Source: Pararge aegeria
Lineage: Eukaryota; Arthropoda; Insecta; Lepidoptera; Nymphalidae
NCBI RefSeq assembly: GCF_905163445.1
Contig: NC_053186.1
Coordinates: 996,599 to 1,060,598 of the forward strand
Direction of reading: 5' to 3'
Length of the DNA: 64,000 bases
A model generated the notes under the pieces. The model did no database searches. It was not told the DNA's origin and worked only from the letters and a program-made list of their open reading frames with translations. This document shows positions 55,150 to 64,000 of the stretch, piece after piece; positions within the stretch are counted from its first letter, which is position 1, and each line of letters starts with the position of its first letter. A program made the translations under genes and the position numbers.

Positions 55150-55280
55150 TTATGAATATTGGAAGAAATCGCTATGTAGCGATAAGGCCGCCAAATTGTA
55201 TCTACTCTTGCTTTGTATTTAAATCTCTGTAACTACTTTTTTTCTTTGGTGTACAATAAAAGTGTATTCATTCATTATAT
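55150..55280 (+). mobile_element. LINE 3' tail (AAGGCCGCC type), best copy
   Basis: GGAAGAAATCGCTATGTAGC then GATAAGGCCGCCAAATTGTA, TTCTTTGGTGTACAATAAAA and GTGTATTCATTCATT. The hairpin ATCGCTATGTAGCGAT directly before GGCCGCC is the shared core. Confidence 0.75.
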
Positions 55281-55732
55281 ATGTTAGTACTACGGAACTG
55301 TAAAAATTTGGAATACTTAGTTTATTCCGATTATACAAAACAAAGTAAAGAGGTATAAATAATGTACCCAGTAACGAAAAATCAGAACAAGTGTACCTCT
55401 TTAGTTTCAACCCTTTACCCCAATTCAAAAGATACTTTAATGAGGTAGCCGGCACAGCAATTCAGGCTTAGCAATTCAATGAGAAAAATAGTTTTTTTAA
55501 ACCCGCTTTTTTTAATTAGCTTCTTATGAAATACTTAAAACTTTTGTACCAAATAATTTTTCAACTGCGTGGACTTTCAGTGAAACATAGTGGTGAACTT
55601 TCAACTTTAGTACAATTTCATTTTCGATGTCTGTACTGCATCGTACCAGAACGCTAAATCTACACGGGTAAAATCTAAAAAAACGTGCTCTGTAGTCATT
55701 TTAGATTATTCAAAATACGGTTACAATAGAGT
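55281..55732. other. No gene recognised
   Basis: The 78-residue frame at 55219-55455 has no domain. Confidence 0.35.
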
Positions 55733-56062
55733 TATGTGCGTTTTATGCAATTAAATATAACTTGCTTCAGCGGTGAAGGAAAACATCGTGAGGAAACCTG
55801 CATGCCTGAGAGTTCTACATAATGTTCTCAAAGGTGTGTTGGAGTCCACCAATACGCACTGGGCCGGCGTGGCGGACTACGGCCTTAACCCCTTCTCATT
55901 CTGTGATGTGATGATGATGAAATATCACTTGCTTTAGCGATGAAGGAAAACATCGTAAGGGAATCTGCATGCCTGAGAGTTCTCCATAATATTCCCAAAG
56001 GTGTATGAAGTCTGCCAATCCATGATTGGCTCCGCACTTGGCGATGGTGATGATGATGATTC
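55733..56062 (+). mobile_element. Two SINE3 bodies in tandem
   Basis: The first body (55733-55918) and second (55919-56062) follow directly: each has AATATCACTTGC/ATAACTTGC, GGTGAAGGAAAACATCGT, CTGCATGCCTGAGAGTTCT and a GATGATGATGA end. The second lacks a tRNA head, consistent with duplication within the array or insertion at the GAT tail. Confidence 0.75.
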
Positions 56063-56837
56063 TATAGCCCATAAGTTAATTAATATAAAATAAACTTGGT
56101 ACCTATTGTGGATTAATTAACAATTGCTGCGTAACAGAGAAAAAAAAATACTATCAATATGAGTCACTTATGCACTTCATAAGACCCTTATGATATTTCA
56201 TTATTTCGATTATTATTTTAATTAGTATTATAATGAGTTAAAAAAACTCTCATATAAAGAGGTACTCGAGCGGTGAATCGGAACTGCGAAAAAAAAAATT
56301 ACACTCTGCATTTTTCCAGAGCTCGAGGTTTTAATTAAAGCGTAAAGAAATTTTAACAATGCCTCCTTAATGAAAGAATATTACAGCATTAACAAGTACC
56401 GAAAAGATTTTTTCTTTAAAAACAAGATTTTATTAGTTGCCTTTAGAGAAAAATAGCTAAAAAGTTAAACTATGTTATTTAAAGTACTGTGATATGATTA
56501 TAATCCTATGCTATCTTATATTATAATTGTGAAAGTTTATAAGGATGGATTGATCTTTGTTACTCTTGACTGAAATTTAAATGGCGATAGATTTTACCCT
56601 TGATTATAGGGTCTTTTATATAAAATATATTTTGTCCATTTGATCGTCGACTTGAATACAAATTTGCATCGAATTAAATTGAAAAAGTACTTAGGTACTT
56701 TTATACAAACTTTAATCCCCTATTTACAAATACAATTTTACGTGTTATTTAAAAAAAAATGTAAAGCCCATGTCTTTCACCAGTATTTAATTTATCTCCT
56801 TGTATTTCATAAGTTTATATTTTATGTTCATATATTA
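56063..56837. other. No gene recognised
   Basis: AT-rich. The frame at 56640 (86 residues) is a chance reading that runs into SINE1. Confidence 0.4.
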
Positions 56838-56950
56838 AAATATTCATCAGTCATCTCAGTACCCATAACACAAGCGATGGCGATGTGTGTAATGTCGTAG
56901 TATACTCGTATTTATTTATTTATTTGTTTATTTATTTATTTATTTATGTT
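56838..56950 (+). mobile_element. SINE1 3' end with (TTTA)n tail
   Basis: AATATTCATCAGTCATCTCA, GTACCCATAACACAAGC, GATGTGTGTAATGTCGTAGT and a TTTA-repeat tail. Confidence 0.75.
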
Positions 56951-57049
56951 ATCATCACAACATGTTCTGTTAAAATAACTGACCGATGACTAATGAGTTA
57001 AAACCTACTGAGAATTTCTTAGAAAATTCAAACTTGACGGTAAGTTTTT

Positions 57050-57110
57050 GGTTTGAGCCGGGAATCAAACTCAGGTCGAACCACTACACCATCGAGCCAG
57101 ATACCAGGGT
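57050..57110 (-). mobile_element. SINE5 tRNA-like head
   Basis: Minus strand: GGCTCGATGGTGTAGTGGTT (A-box) then GAGTTTGATTCCCGGCTC (B-box). Confidence 0.5.
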
Positions 57111-57699
57111 TAATTAACGTTTATTCGACCTCAAACACTGACCGAGTTGATACGGGGTCATCACACCCCGCGTGACCTAAGGGCGTGGTACATATCCACT
57201 TAGTGACACTAGATGTGGCAAGATACGGACGCGGTGCGTTCACTTTATACGGGCGTAAAGGTTGTACTCGACCCAACTTATACAAATGCGTTCGTATAAA
57301 GAAAATATCAGATCAAATATAATTGAATACAAATACATTACTCGTATAATTATATATATATAGTAAATAATATATTTTATTCGAAAGCATAGGTTTTTAT
57401 AACCTCTGATACAAAATGTTCGTAGCTTCCAAACGGAGGGACCAAATATTATGCGGTTTATTTCGTTTGAAAGCTAACGTTATAGAGATAGTTCTTATCT
57501 GTTATTTATGAAGACCGCTTCAGACGATTGAAAATTTTCAGCTCTTTTCCTACTGTACATATCTATGTACATATACGCATAATATACATATATAGCTCAT
57601 GGGAAGCGTACGGTGATGATGACGCCATTTTCATGCTTTTTGTTCACTCAATACTCACACATTCATACACATTATACATATAATCATCGATAACCAATT
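57111..57699. other. No gene recognised
   Basis: CpG-containing patch at 57150-57250, otherwise AT-rich. No frame. Confidence 0.4.
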
Positions 57700-58180
57700 A
57701 CAGGCACACTACAGGACACGGATCTCCTCTCAGAATGAGAGGGGCGTAGTCATGCATGAGCGTTACCACGCTTGCTAAGTTCGGATTGGTGGACAGCACA
57801 CGCCTTGGAGAATATTCCGGAGAACTCTCATGCATGCTGGTTTCCTCACGATATTTTTCCCTCAACGTAAATGCAAGTGATATTTTAATTATTTAAATCG
57901 CACATAACTTTGTGTGCATGTATTCAGTGGCGTGCGTAGAGGGTATGCACAGGGTATGCAGATGATATAGAATGAAGAAAATCGTCATTAGGAGTTATAA
58001 ATACTTAAGGGTAGGCTTTTTAGAACTCTTACAACGCCTGTCCTTAAGTTTGTTATATCTCTTACTGTAGATTTTCTTAAATTTTTATCATCTGCATACC
58101 CTGTGCATACCCTCTATGCACGCCACCGCATGTATTCGAACTCGGCCCCCCAAAAGTGAAGCAGAAGTCCTAACCAATGG
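57700..58180 (-). mobile_element. SINE3 split by a hAT-like MITE
   Basis: Before 57925: ACTACAGGACACGGATCTCC, CCACGCTTGCTAAGTTCGGA, AATCGCACATAACTTTGTGT. After 58128: CATGTATTCGAACTCGGCCC and AAAAGTGAAGCAGAAGTCCT. Together they form one minus-strand SINE3 with the MITE placed in the B-box region. Confidence 0.8.
57925..58128. mobile_element. hAT-like MITE, 204 bp, perfect 8-bp duplication
   Basis: Termini CAGTGGCGTGCGTAGAGGGT and the mirror ending CTATGCACGCCACCG. The arms extend over about 43 bp (both contain TATGCACAGGGTATGCAGAT or its mirror). CATGTATT flanks it at 57917-57924 and 58129-58136. Same termini as 6925-7068, but the interior differs. Non-coding. Confidence 0.85.
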
Positions 58181-58639
58181 TCCAAAGAAATAAGATAAAG
58201 TTAATAATATCATTAACACGTCTTTCCTAGGTCATTATTTAAATATTTTAATAAATTTAATTTTAACAAGGTGTTCACTCGTTTGCCTAAACCTAAAGTT
58301 TAGAGGGTAACAAACGCGACCCAGTCGAAGCAGTCCACAGCAAACTGGCCTTATACGAGATTAAGTTTTAGCTTTTTGATTGATTTTGACTGAGGTTGTA
58401 TGATGCCACATCCAGCAAAGTTTTAAATTGGCGTGTAAAAAAAAAGCACATAATAATAAAAGAGGACAGGAAACATCAGCTTCGTCGCCCAATAAACCGC
58501 CTAAATTGGCTCCCCCCTCCCTCCCAGCGTTTATGACGTGATTATGTAGACTCGGACCGGTTCATGGGGCATTCGTAAATTGCCAGGGTTTTAGAGTTTT
58601 AGCTGATCTACCCCGGTCATTACCACTGCCTGATAATAA
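58181..58639. other. No gene recognised
   Basis: No frame or named repeat. Confidence 0.4.
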
Positions 58640-58828
58640 TCGTGGCCTTAGAGCCGGGTGTCAGTTGTTACGGCCCGCCAACCCGTATTGAATCAGCGTA
58701 GTGGGTTTGAGTGCTATATATAGCCTGATTCATTGCATGGGCGGTGGTACATGCAGCACAGTTTTTACTATTGCAGTGCCACCCTTGCTAGTATTTTAAG
58801 TGCCATTGTAACTGTTCCAAATAAAGAT

Positions 58829-58860
<32 letters not shown>
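58640..58860 (+). mobile_element. LINE 3' tail ending in (TTA)n
   Basis: GGCCCGCCAACCCGTATTGA, ATCAGCGTAGTGGGTTTGAG, GTTCCAAATAAAGATTTATT and about nine TTA units at 58833-58858. The combination of CCCGCCAACCCG..GCAGCGTGGTGG and a trinucleotide tail is a familiar lepidopteran LINE end. Confidence 0.6.
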
Positions 58861-58937
58861 GGTATTATCCGTACCAGCATTGAATTATGTCGTTTCAGGT
58901 TAATTTTCAAAGAAGCACTTATAGAACATTTACAATT

Positions 58938-59105
58938 TTTTTTTTTTTTTTATTTCACTACAAATTAGCCCTTGACTGCAATCTCACCTGGAGGTAAGTG
59001 ACGATGCTGTCTAAGTTGGCAGCGGGCTAACCTGTTAGGGAGTATGGTATACCCCTAATAGGTTTCTACGCGACATCACACCGGAACACTAAATCGCTAA
59101 GGAAT
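58938..59105 (-). mobile_element. SINE2 3' half with poly-T
   Basis: A poly-T run (the A tail of a minus-strand copy), then CACTACAAATTAGCCCTTGA, GCAGCGGGCTAACCTGTTAG and GCGACATCACACCGGAACAC. It stops at CGCTAAGGAA, so it is 5' truncated. Confidence 0.8.
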
Positions 59106-59804
59106 AACGAAGAAACACTTTCTAGATATAACTTGGCACCGTCTTAAAAATATTGTAGAAAATATTCATCTCTTGCTTTTTAGTTAAAACAGGTTTTTTT
59201 TGGCAAAATTTTTTTTTTCTTCTTTAATAATTTTTTTTTATGATCTCCTTTAGGCGCCTTGGTAAGCACCGAGGTCTTATAAAAGGAAGTCCCGAGTCGG
59301 GAACGCGGGACTTCCCGGTAGCCGGCAGGGGAAATTTGGGATTATGTGATTTTTTAGTTACCTAATTGTCACAAACTTACGCTATCCGAGCAAAAAGTAA
59401 ACACAACTCGAATAGGCAACTACGTTACAAGCTTGTCAATTTTATTTACTACAAAAAGAATTGTACTAAATTTTTTTTTTATTTTTTTTTTTTTAATTTG
59501 GTACCTTTTTCATTTTAAGCCACTCAGACAATCCCAATATCAGACTTAGGCCCCTGGTCGAGCACCCTGCCAGCCGTTGAGTACGTCACAATGAAACGTT
59601 TAACGATATTAGTAGTTACAGCTTACCCGACATTGACTAATGGTGGTTCTAACGAGCCAATATTTTCGCCCATTTGTTACGAACCTACGCCGAAATTGGA
59701 AGCTTGAGCGGAAGGGTTGAGCTTCGTTTAGCTTAATAATAATAACGGTCAAGCGCGAGCTGTGTACTAATAAACAGAGATATACCTATACTTCCGTATC
59801 GCTG
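59106..59804. other. No gene; short hairpin
   Basis: GAAGTCCCGAGTCGGGAACG then CGGGACTTCCCGG at 59285-59320 forms a GC-rich stem. Several poly-T tracts. No frame. Confidence 0.4.
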
Positions 59805-60048
59805 CGAATTTAAGTAGGGGGTCCCGGGTTCGATTCCCGGCAGGGCCATTTTGTAAATTTATAATTTCTGATTTCTCTGATCTGGTGGGAGCCTTTGGCC
59901 GTGGTTTGTTACCGCTAAGCGATTTAGTGTTCAGTTGCGATGTCGCTTGGAAACCGATTAGGGGTATGACTACCATACTCCCTAACAAGTTAGCCCGCTG
60001 CAAAGGTGAGATTGCAGTCAAGGGCTAACCTGTAGTGGAATAAAACAA
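59805..60048 (+). mobile_element. SINE2
   Basis: B-box GTCCCGGGTTCGATTCCCGG, CTGATCTGGTGGGAGCCTTT, GGCCGTGGTTTGTTACCGCT (about 30 bp deleted), CGATTAGGGGTATGACTACC and GATTGCAGTCAAGGGCTAAC. The A-box half of the head is lost. The minus-strand 84-residue frame is its antisense. Confidence 0.85.
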
Positions 60049-60299
60049 AACTATCACTATAGGTACATAGTATAAAACAAAATCGTTTTCTGGTGACTGT
60101 CTGTCCCTATACATACATATAGGTATATGCTTCGATCATTTAAATTACGCAACGGATTTTTGTAATAGATGTTTCAAGAGGAAGGTTCGTATCTATTATA
60201 CATTCAGTTATCAATTAAGGAGAGAAACACTTATAATTTTAGAGATTTCTAATGAAATGAAATTTGATGTCGTAAATAAACATATTAGGCCACATCGAC

Positions 60300-60355
60300 A
60301 CTTTCAGGTGAGATTGCGGTCAAACACTAGTCCACTAAAGCTAAAAAAAAAAAAT
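60300..60355 (+). mobile_element. SINE2 3' end scrap
   Basis: CAGGTGAGATTGCGGTCAAA then CTAGTCCACTAAAGC and an A tail. Confidence 0.6.
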
Positions 60356-60524
60356 ACGCTTACATTACAAACGCTGGCTGAACCCTAAGAGATATACCAA
60401 AATAATGTACTACAGTTCACAAAATAGGACGTAGTACAGTGGTATATGTTTATCTTCGAAGGATAACTCACAGTAATCAATTTTATATAGTATGTATAGT
60501 ATAAATTCAATAAATAATAAATAA

Positions 60525-60782
60525 ATAAATACACTGCGACGATACACACATCACCATCTAGCCCCAATGTAAGCGTAGCTTGTGTTATGGGTACTGTAGC
60601 TGATGAATATTTTTTTTATGAATATAATACACATAAATACTTATAATATACAGATAAACACCCAGACACTGAAAAACATTCGTGTTCATCACACAAACAC
60701 TCTCCAGTTGTGGGAATCGAACCCACGGCCTTTGACTCAGAAAGCAGGGTCGCTGCCCACTGCGCCACTCGGTCGTCAAAAT
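60525..60782 (-). mobile_element. SINE1, complete
   Basis: ACACACATCACCATCTAGCC, ATACAGATAAACACCCAGAC, GGGAATCGAACCCACGGCC and GCGCCACTCGGTCGTC. Three overlapping frames (60585-60875) are readings of this element. Confidence 0.9.
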
Positions 60783-60854
60783 ATATGTAATGTATATCAT
60801 TTTCAAATTTGCCTATTGCACTGTCCCATTTCGTGTGACATGTATCTTCAGCCA

Positions 60855-60965
60855 AAGGTTGTCTGGAGGAGATAGCTTCAAGCTATAAGGCCGCCTTTGC
60901 GCATATATTTAGTATTATCGTCTGTTTCAAATATTGAATAGAACTATATACTATATAATATTGAA
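60855..60965 (+). mobile_element. LINE 3' tail (AAGGCCGCC type)
   Basis: GGTTGTCTGGAGGAGATAGC, then TTCAAGCTATAAGGCCGCCT and a diverged end. The ATAGCTTCAAGCTAT hairpin precedes GGCCGCC. Confidence 0.7.
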
Positions 60966-60974
60966 TATTACGGA

Positions 60975-61170
60975 ATTCCATGATATATTATGAAAATTAA
61001 GGTTACTTTGCTATACTCCGCGAAAAGCAGGAGAATCTGTGTGTTGTATCTTTATACTCCATAACAAACAGATCTTCGGCGATGTATCCTATACGCACGT
61101 TTCGCTCCGACAACGGAGCATCCTCAGGAGATGTTGACTTTACAATGAATAATTGTTAAATCGTTTGTTT
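60975..61170 (-). ncRNA. Hammerhead-ribozyme-like element, best copy
   Basis: On the minus strand the core is CTGAGGA (61121-61127), an extra T, stem II GCTCC (61115-61119) and GGAGC (61104-61108) around GTTGTC, GAAA (61100-61103), a very short stem III CG-TG-CG, then TA. All invariant bases of a hammerhead core (CUGANGA and GAAA) and a UH site are present. Stem I (ATCTC with TAGGA) has a mismatch at the first pair, and the extra T before stem II is atypical. The far end carries the CCATGATATATTATGAAAAT arm (60979) shared with 2213. Hammerheads of this short-stem-III type are known from Penelope-like retroelements and retrozymes; membership here is inferred. Confidence 0.45.
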
Positions 61171-61314
61171 ATTTTTATGTTTCTTTTTTCTTGTATAATT
61201 CTTTTACTTCGTGTGGTGTACAAATAAAGAGTAATTATAATAATACACTCATACATTTCAACCGTGAGAAGCAGGGGCGGGTCGCTAGTAATATAATAAA
61301 TAATAAATAAAATA

Positions 61315-61575
61315 AATAAATATATTACGACAATACACACATCGCCATCTAGCCCCAAAGTAAGTGTAGTTTGTGTTATGGGTACTAAGATGACTGTTGA
61401 ATATTTTTATAAATAATATACATAAATACTTAGAATATACATATAAACACCAAGACACTGAAAAACATTCATGCTCAACACACGAACATTTTCCAGTTGT
61501 GGGAATCGAACCCACGGCCTTGGACTCAGAAAGCAGGATCGCTGCAAACTGCGCCAATCGGTCGTCAAATAAAGT
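61315..61575 (-). mobile_element. SINE1, complete
   Basis: AATAAATATATTACGACAAT, CATCGCCATCTAGCCCCAAA, CACTGAAAAACATTCATGCT, GGGAATCGAACCCACGG and GCGCCAATCGGTCGTC. Confidence 0.9.
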
Positions 61576-62749
61576 CGAAAGAGTAGCAAAAAGTTGAACA
61601 CGTGACCACAAATATTTTTTGCATCAATCGATAATTTACCTACTCGTCAGTAGGTTTCCAAGTAATTCCAGATGTTCGATTTTCCTTTTTCGAGGGTGTA
61701 ATGTATTTCAGTACAACATTACAACCCCGCTAAGTCTTTCGAATGTAATGCCGTACATTACATATCCAGACTATGTAATGAGACATTGTGGAGCGAGTGG
61801 AGTAGTGTGTAAAGAATATTAACCATATAAGTACATTTTTCCCAAAAAAAAAAATACAATTGAAATTTTATTATCTGTGAAATTATATTAATAAAGACCG
61901 TAAGAATAAATAGCATTTTTCACCGATGCATTGAGTGTTTTAATATTAAAAAAAAACATTTCGGTACCTACCTCCCTATTCCTGCGAAAAATGACGAGCG
62001 TAGATTTTTGTGCGCAGATTACAACCAATAAAGAAAGCCTTCCGGAAAGATGAAAAATCAACTAATTTCAAGTACCTAAGCCTTATTTTTAACAACTTTG
62101 AATCAATTATTTGGTCAATAAATATAAAGATTACTTACCAAGTCACATCACATTGTATCCCCAACTTTTGGCTTGTACGATTTTGGCCTCGATGCAAACT
62201 CGATCAACGGAGCGAACCCCGCTCGGTACACGTGCGTACATCTGCGGGCAAACAAAAGGAATAACGTATTGAAAACAAATTCTATATTCGAAACGCAGGG
62301 GCAGTTTGTCGGGTGACCATCATTTTTGTTCGGAGATAAATTAAAAGTTTAATTTATTTTGTTATCAATATTCTTTCGAAGGTCCCGTATAAATACGTAC
62401 GAGCAAAATTTTGACTAGTTTATGCATAGATTTAGTTTAAGGGCCGTAAAGTAAAATAGACTCTTTAAAATATTTAACGATGAAAAATACAGTCGCTTAT
62501 TATCTCTGCTAAAATGGCTTTACGGATTTTAATGCATATTTCGTATGAACATGTTTTTGCATTCTATAGGTATGTATTAATAAATACATGTTTGAGTTTG
62601 ACTTCATAACGAGATTTGAAGATAAGCTCTTTTGAGTTTTAAGTTTTGCTTTATCCTAAGCATTCGTCGTCAATATTATCGTTTATGTTAGCGAATTGTA
62701 TTTATCAGTAAAACGCTAAATTTATTTCTTTGTAGTTTTTAAAACAAAT
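61576..62749. other. No gene recognised
   Basis: Frames at 61619 and 62010 have no domain. AT-rich. Confidence 0.4.
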
Positions 62750-62955
62750 TTTGGAAAATGTTTGTGTGTTGAACATGATTTTTTTTAAGTGTCTGGGTGT
62801 TTATCTGTATATTATAAGCATTTATGTGTATTATATTCATAAAAATATTCATCAGCTATATGAGTATACCCATAACACAAGCTACGCTTACTTTGGGGTT
62901 GGGGCTACAAGGCGATGTGTGTATTATCGTAGTACATTAATTTATTATTTATTTT
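62750..62955 (+). mobile_element. SINE1, head truncated
   Basis: GGAAAATGTTTGTGTGTTGA, GTGTCTGGGTGTTTATCTGT, CTACGCTTACTTTGGGGTTG, then GCGATGTGTGTATTATCGTA. Confidence 0.85.
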
Positions 62956-63309
62956 TTTTCTTTGTATCCCGATATATCTGAACAGCTGGCTACCCCAGGC
63001 CTACGGGTACAAAAGCGCGGGGTAATGTAAAATTAATACGGGACCCGGATGGAATTATTCTTTGGCCCTCTCTAAAGATATGAACGTTGAATAGAGAGAT
63101 CTGACTGATATGGGTAAGAACAGATTTCTGTGCGTAAGTCTGACCTTTGCCGCATGGTGGGAGCCTTTCAGGGAATTTATTATGTACTTTCACATGAAGA
63201 TGCTTTAAAATAGTTAAACACCATGATCTTAAGAGTTTTGCATCCTACCCGTCCGTCGGTCTGTTTGTCTTTCAGAGTTTGTAACTTCTGTATTATGGAA
63301 TAAATGAAT
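62956..63309. other. No gene recognised
   Basis: No frame or named repeat. Confidence 0.4.
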
Positions 63310-63492
63310 AAAAAATATACTACAATACAGACATCGCCATCTAGCCCCAAAGTAAGCGTAGCTTGTGTTATGCGTACTGAGATGTCTGATGAATATTTTT
63401 ATGAATATAACACACATAAATACTTATAATATACATATAAACACCCAGCCACTGAAAAACAATCATGTTCATCACACATACATTTTTCAGCT
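63310..63492 (-). mobile_element. SINE1 3' part
   Basis: CATCGCCATCTAGCCCCAAA through CAGCCACTGAAAAACAATCA. It stops before the tRNA head. Confidence 0.8.
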
Positions 63493-63594
63493 GAAAGTGA
63501 AGCGTGTATAGAGTAGTGGGTAAGTCTTTAATGATCGTTTTGACCTAGGAAACGCTTAAATCGGATGCCTAATGTTATGCGTTGGCGCATCGTC

Positions 63595-63935
63595 ATCTGA
63601 CACGGCTGCTTGGAAGCAGGCCACTCCGCTCTTATCTCTCACAAACCAGAAAAATTCTAAAGATTGTTAAACTATAAAATGTTTTTTTTTCCGTTCCGAA
63701 AATTTTTATATGCATTTTAAATTTATAAAATTGATAATTCCTCCAAGTGTAGGTAAAAACACTAATAAAAAAATTATAAAAATATAAAATGATGTTGGAA
63801 AAGAGCAAACTGCTGAGTTCCTTGCCGGCTCTTCTCAGTGGAATCTGCCTTCCGAACCGGCGGTAGAGTCTCTACAAAGAGACTGACTTGACGTTTCAAA
63901 AGTGCTTACATTAGGCCTACTTGAAACTTGAATTT
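63595..63935 (+). pseudogene. CR1/jockey-like LINE C-terminus and 3' UTR
   Basis: A short reading TAAWKQATPLLSLT matches DKVAWKHRAPLSSLT of the 54.7-kb copy. The UTR GAGCAAACTGCTGAGTTCCT, CTTCCGAACCGGCGGTAGAG and TTACATTAGGCCTACTTGAA follows. Non-functional. Confidence 0.7.
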
Positions 63936-64000
63936 TTAGGAGTAGGTATGTGCTTAGCCTCATGTGCATGTGTAATACCGGTAATCAAGCCCTTCAGACC

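Overview
This is a window of an animal nuclear genome, almost certainly a butterfly or moth (Lepidoptera). The DNA is AT-rich and no host protein-coding gene can be supported. It is crowded with repeat families I recognise as lepidopteran: three abundant tRNA-derived SINE groups, the 3' ends of several LINE (non-LTR retrotransposon) lineages, and short inverted-repeat DNA elements. Nearly all long open reading frames are chance products, antisense readings of SINEs, or decayed LINE pol termini. I cannot fix the genus from sequence alone.

Layout. Positions 1-5.4 kb hold MITE-A, a LINE tail, an element with a hammerhead-ribozyme-like core (about 2.3 kb), an inverted pair of a 90-bp repeat and a CR1-like LINE C-terminus. 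Positions 5.4-11 kb hold an RTE-type pol remnant split by a SINE with a target duplication, a hAT-like MITE nested in a LINE tail, and a 55-bp perfect palindrome. A GGAGTGGCAGTG-type minisatellite lies at 11.5-12.1 kb and is open in frame on both strands. Positions 13-21 kb hold SINEs, MITE-A copies and nested insertions. Positions 25.6-26.2 kb carry a SINE whose internal 33-bp segment has expanded to about ten copies. Positions 27-38 kb contain pol fragments, a CpG-rich island (29.1-29.3 kb), a diverged 109-bp tandem repeat and a series of tRNA-Lys primer-binding-site-like motifs. Positions 42.4-43.5 kb hold three tandem diverged 320-350-bp units that end in the same kind of motif, and a 58-bp hairpin follows at 44.6 kb. 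Positions 45-64 kb hold many SINE copies, LINE C-termini (50.0, 52.1, 54.7 and 63.6 kb), a second hAT-like MITE with a perfect 8-bp duplication (57.9 kb), and the best hammerhead-like core (61.1 kb, minus strand).

Functional picture. The window is a transposon graveyard with several layers of nesting. The SINEs would have depended on LINE enzymes, and the MITEs on hAT-type or unknown transposases encoded elsewhere; none of those enzymes is intact here. The signals most worth following up are the hammerhead-like element, the tandem primer-binding-site array, the SINE-born minisatellite and the near-perfect palindromes. Identification of repeat families rests on recognition and on comparing copies within the window; no database search was possible.
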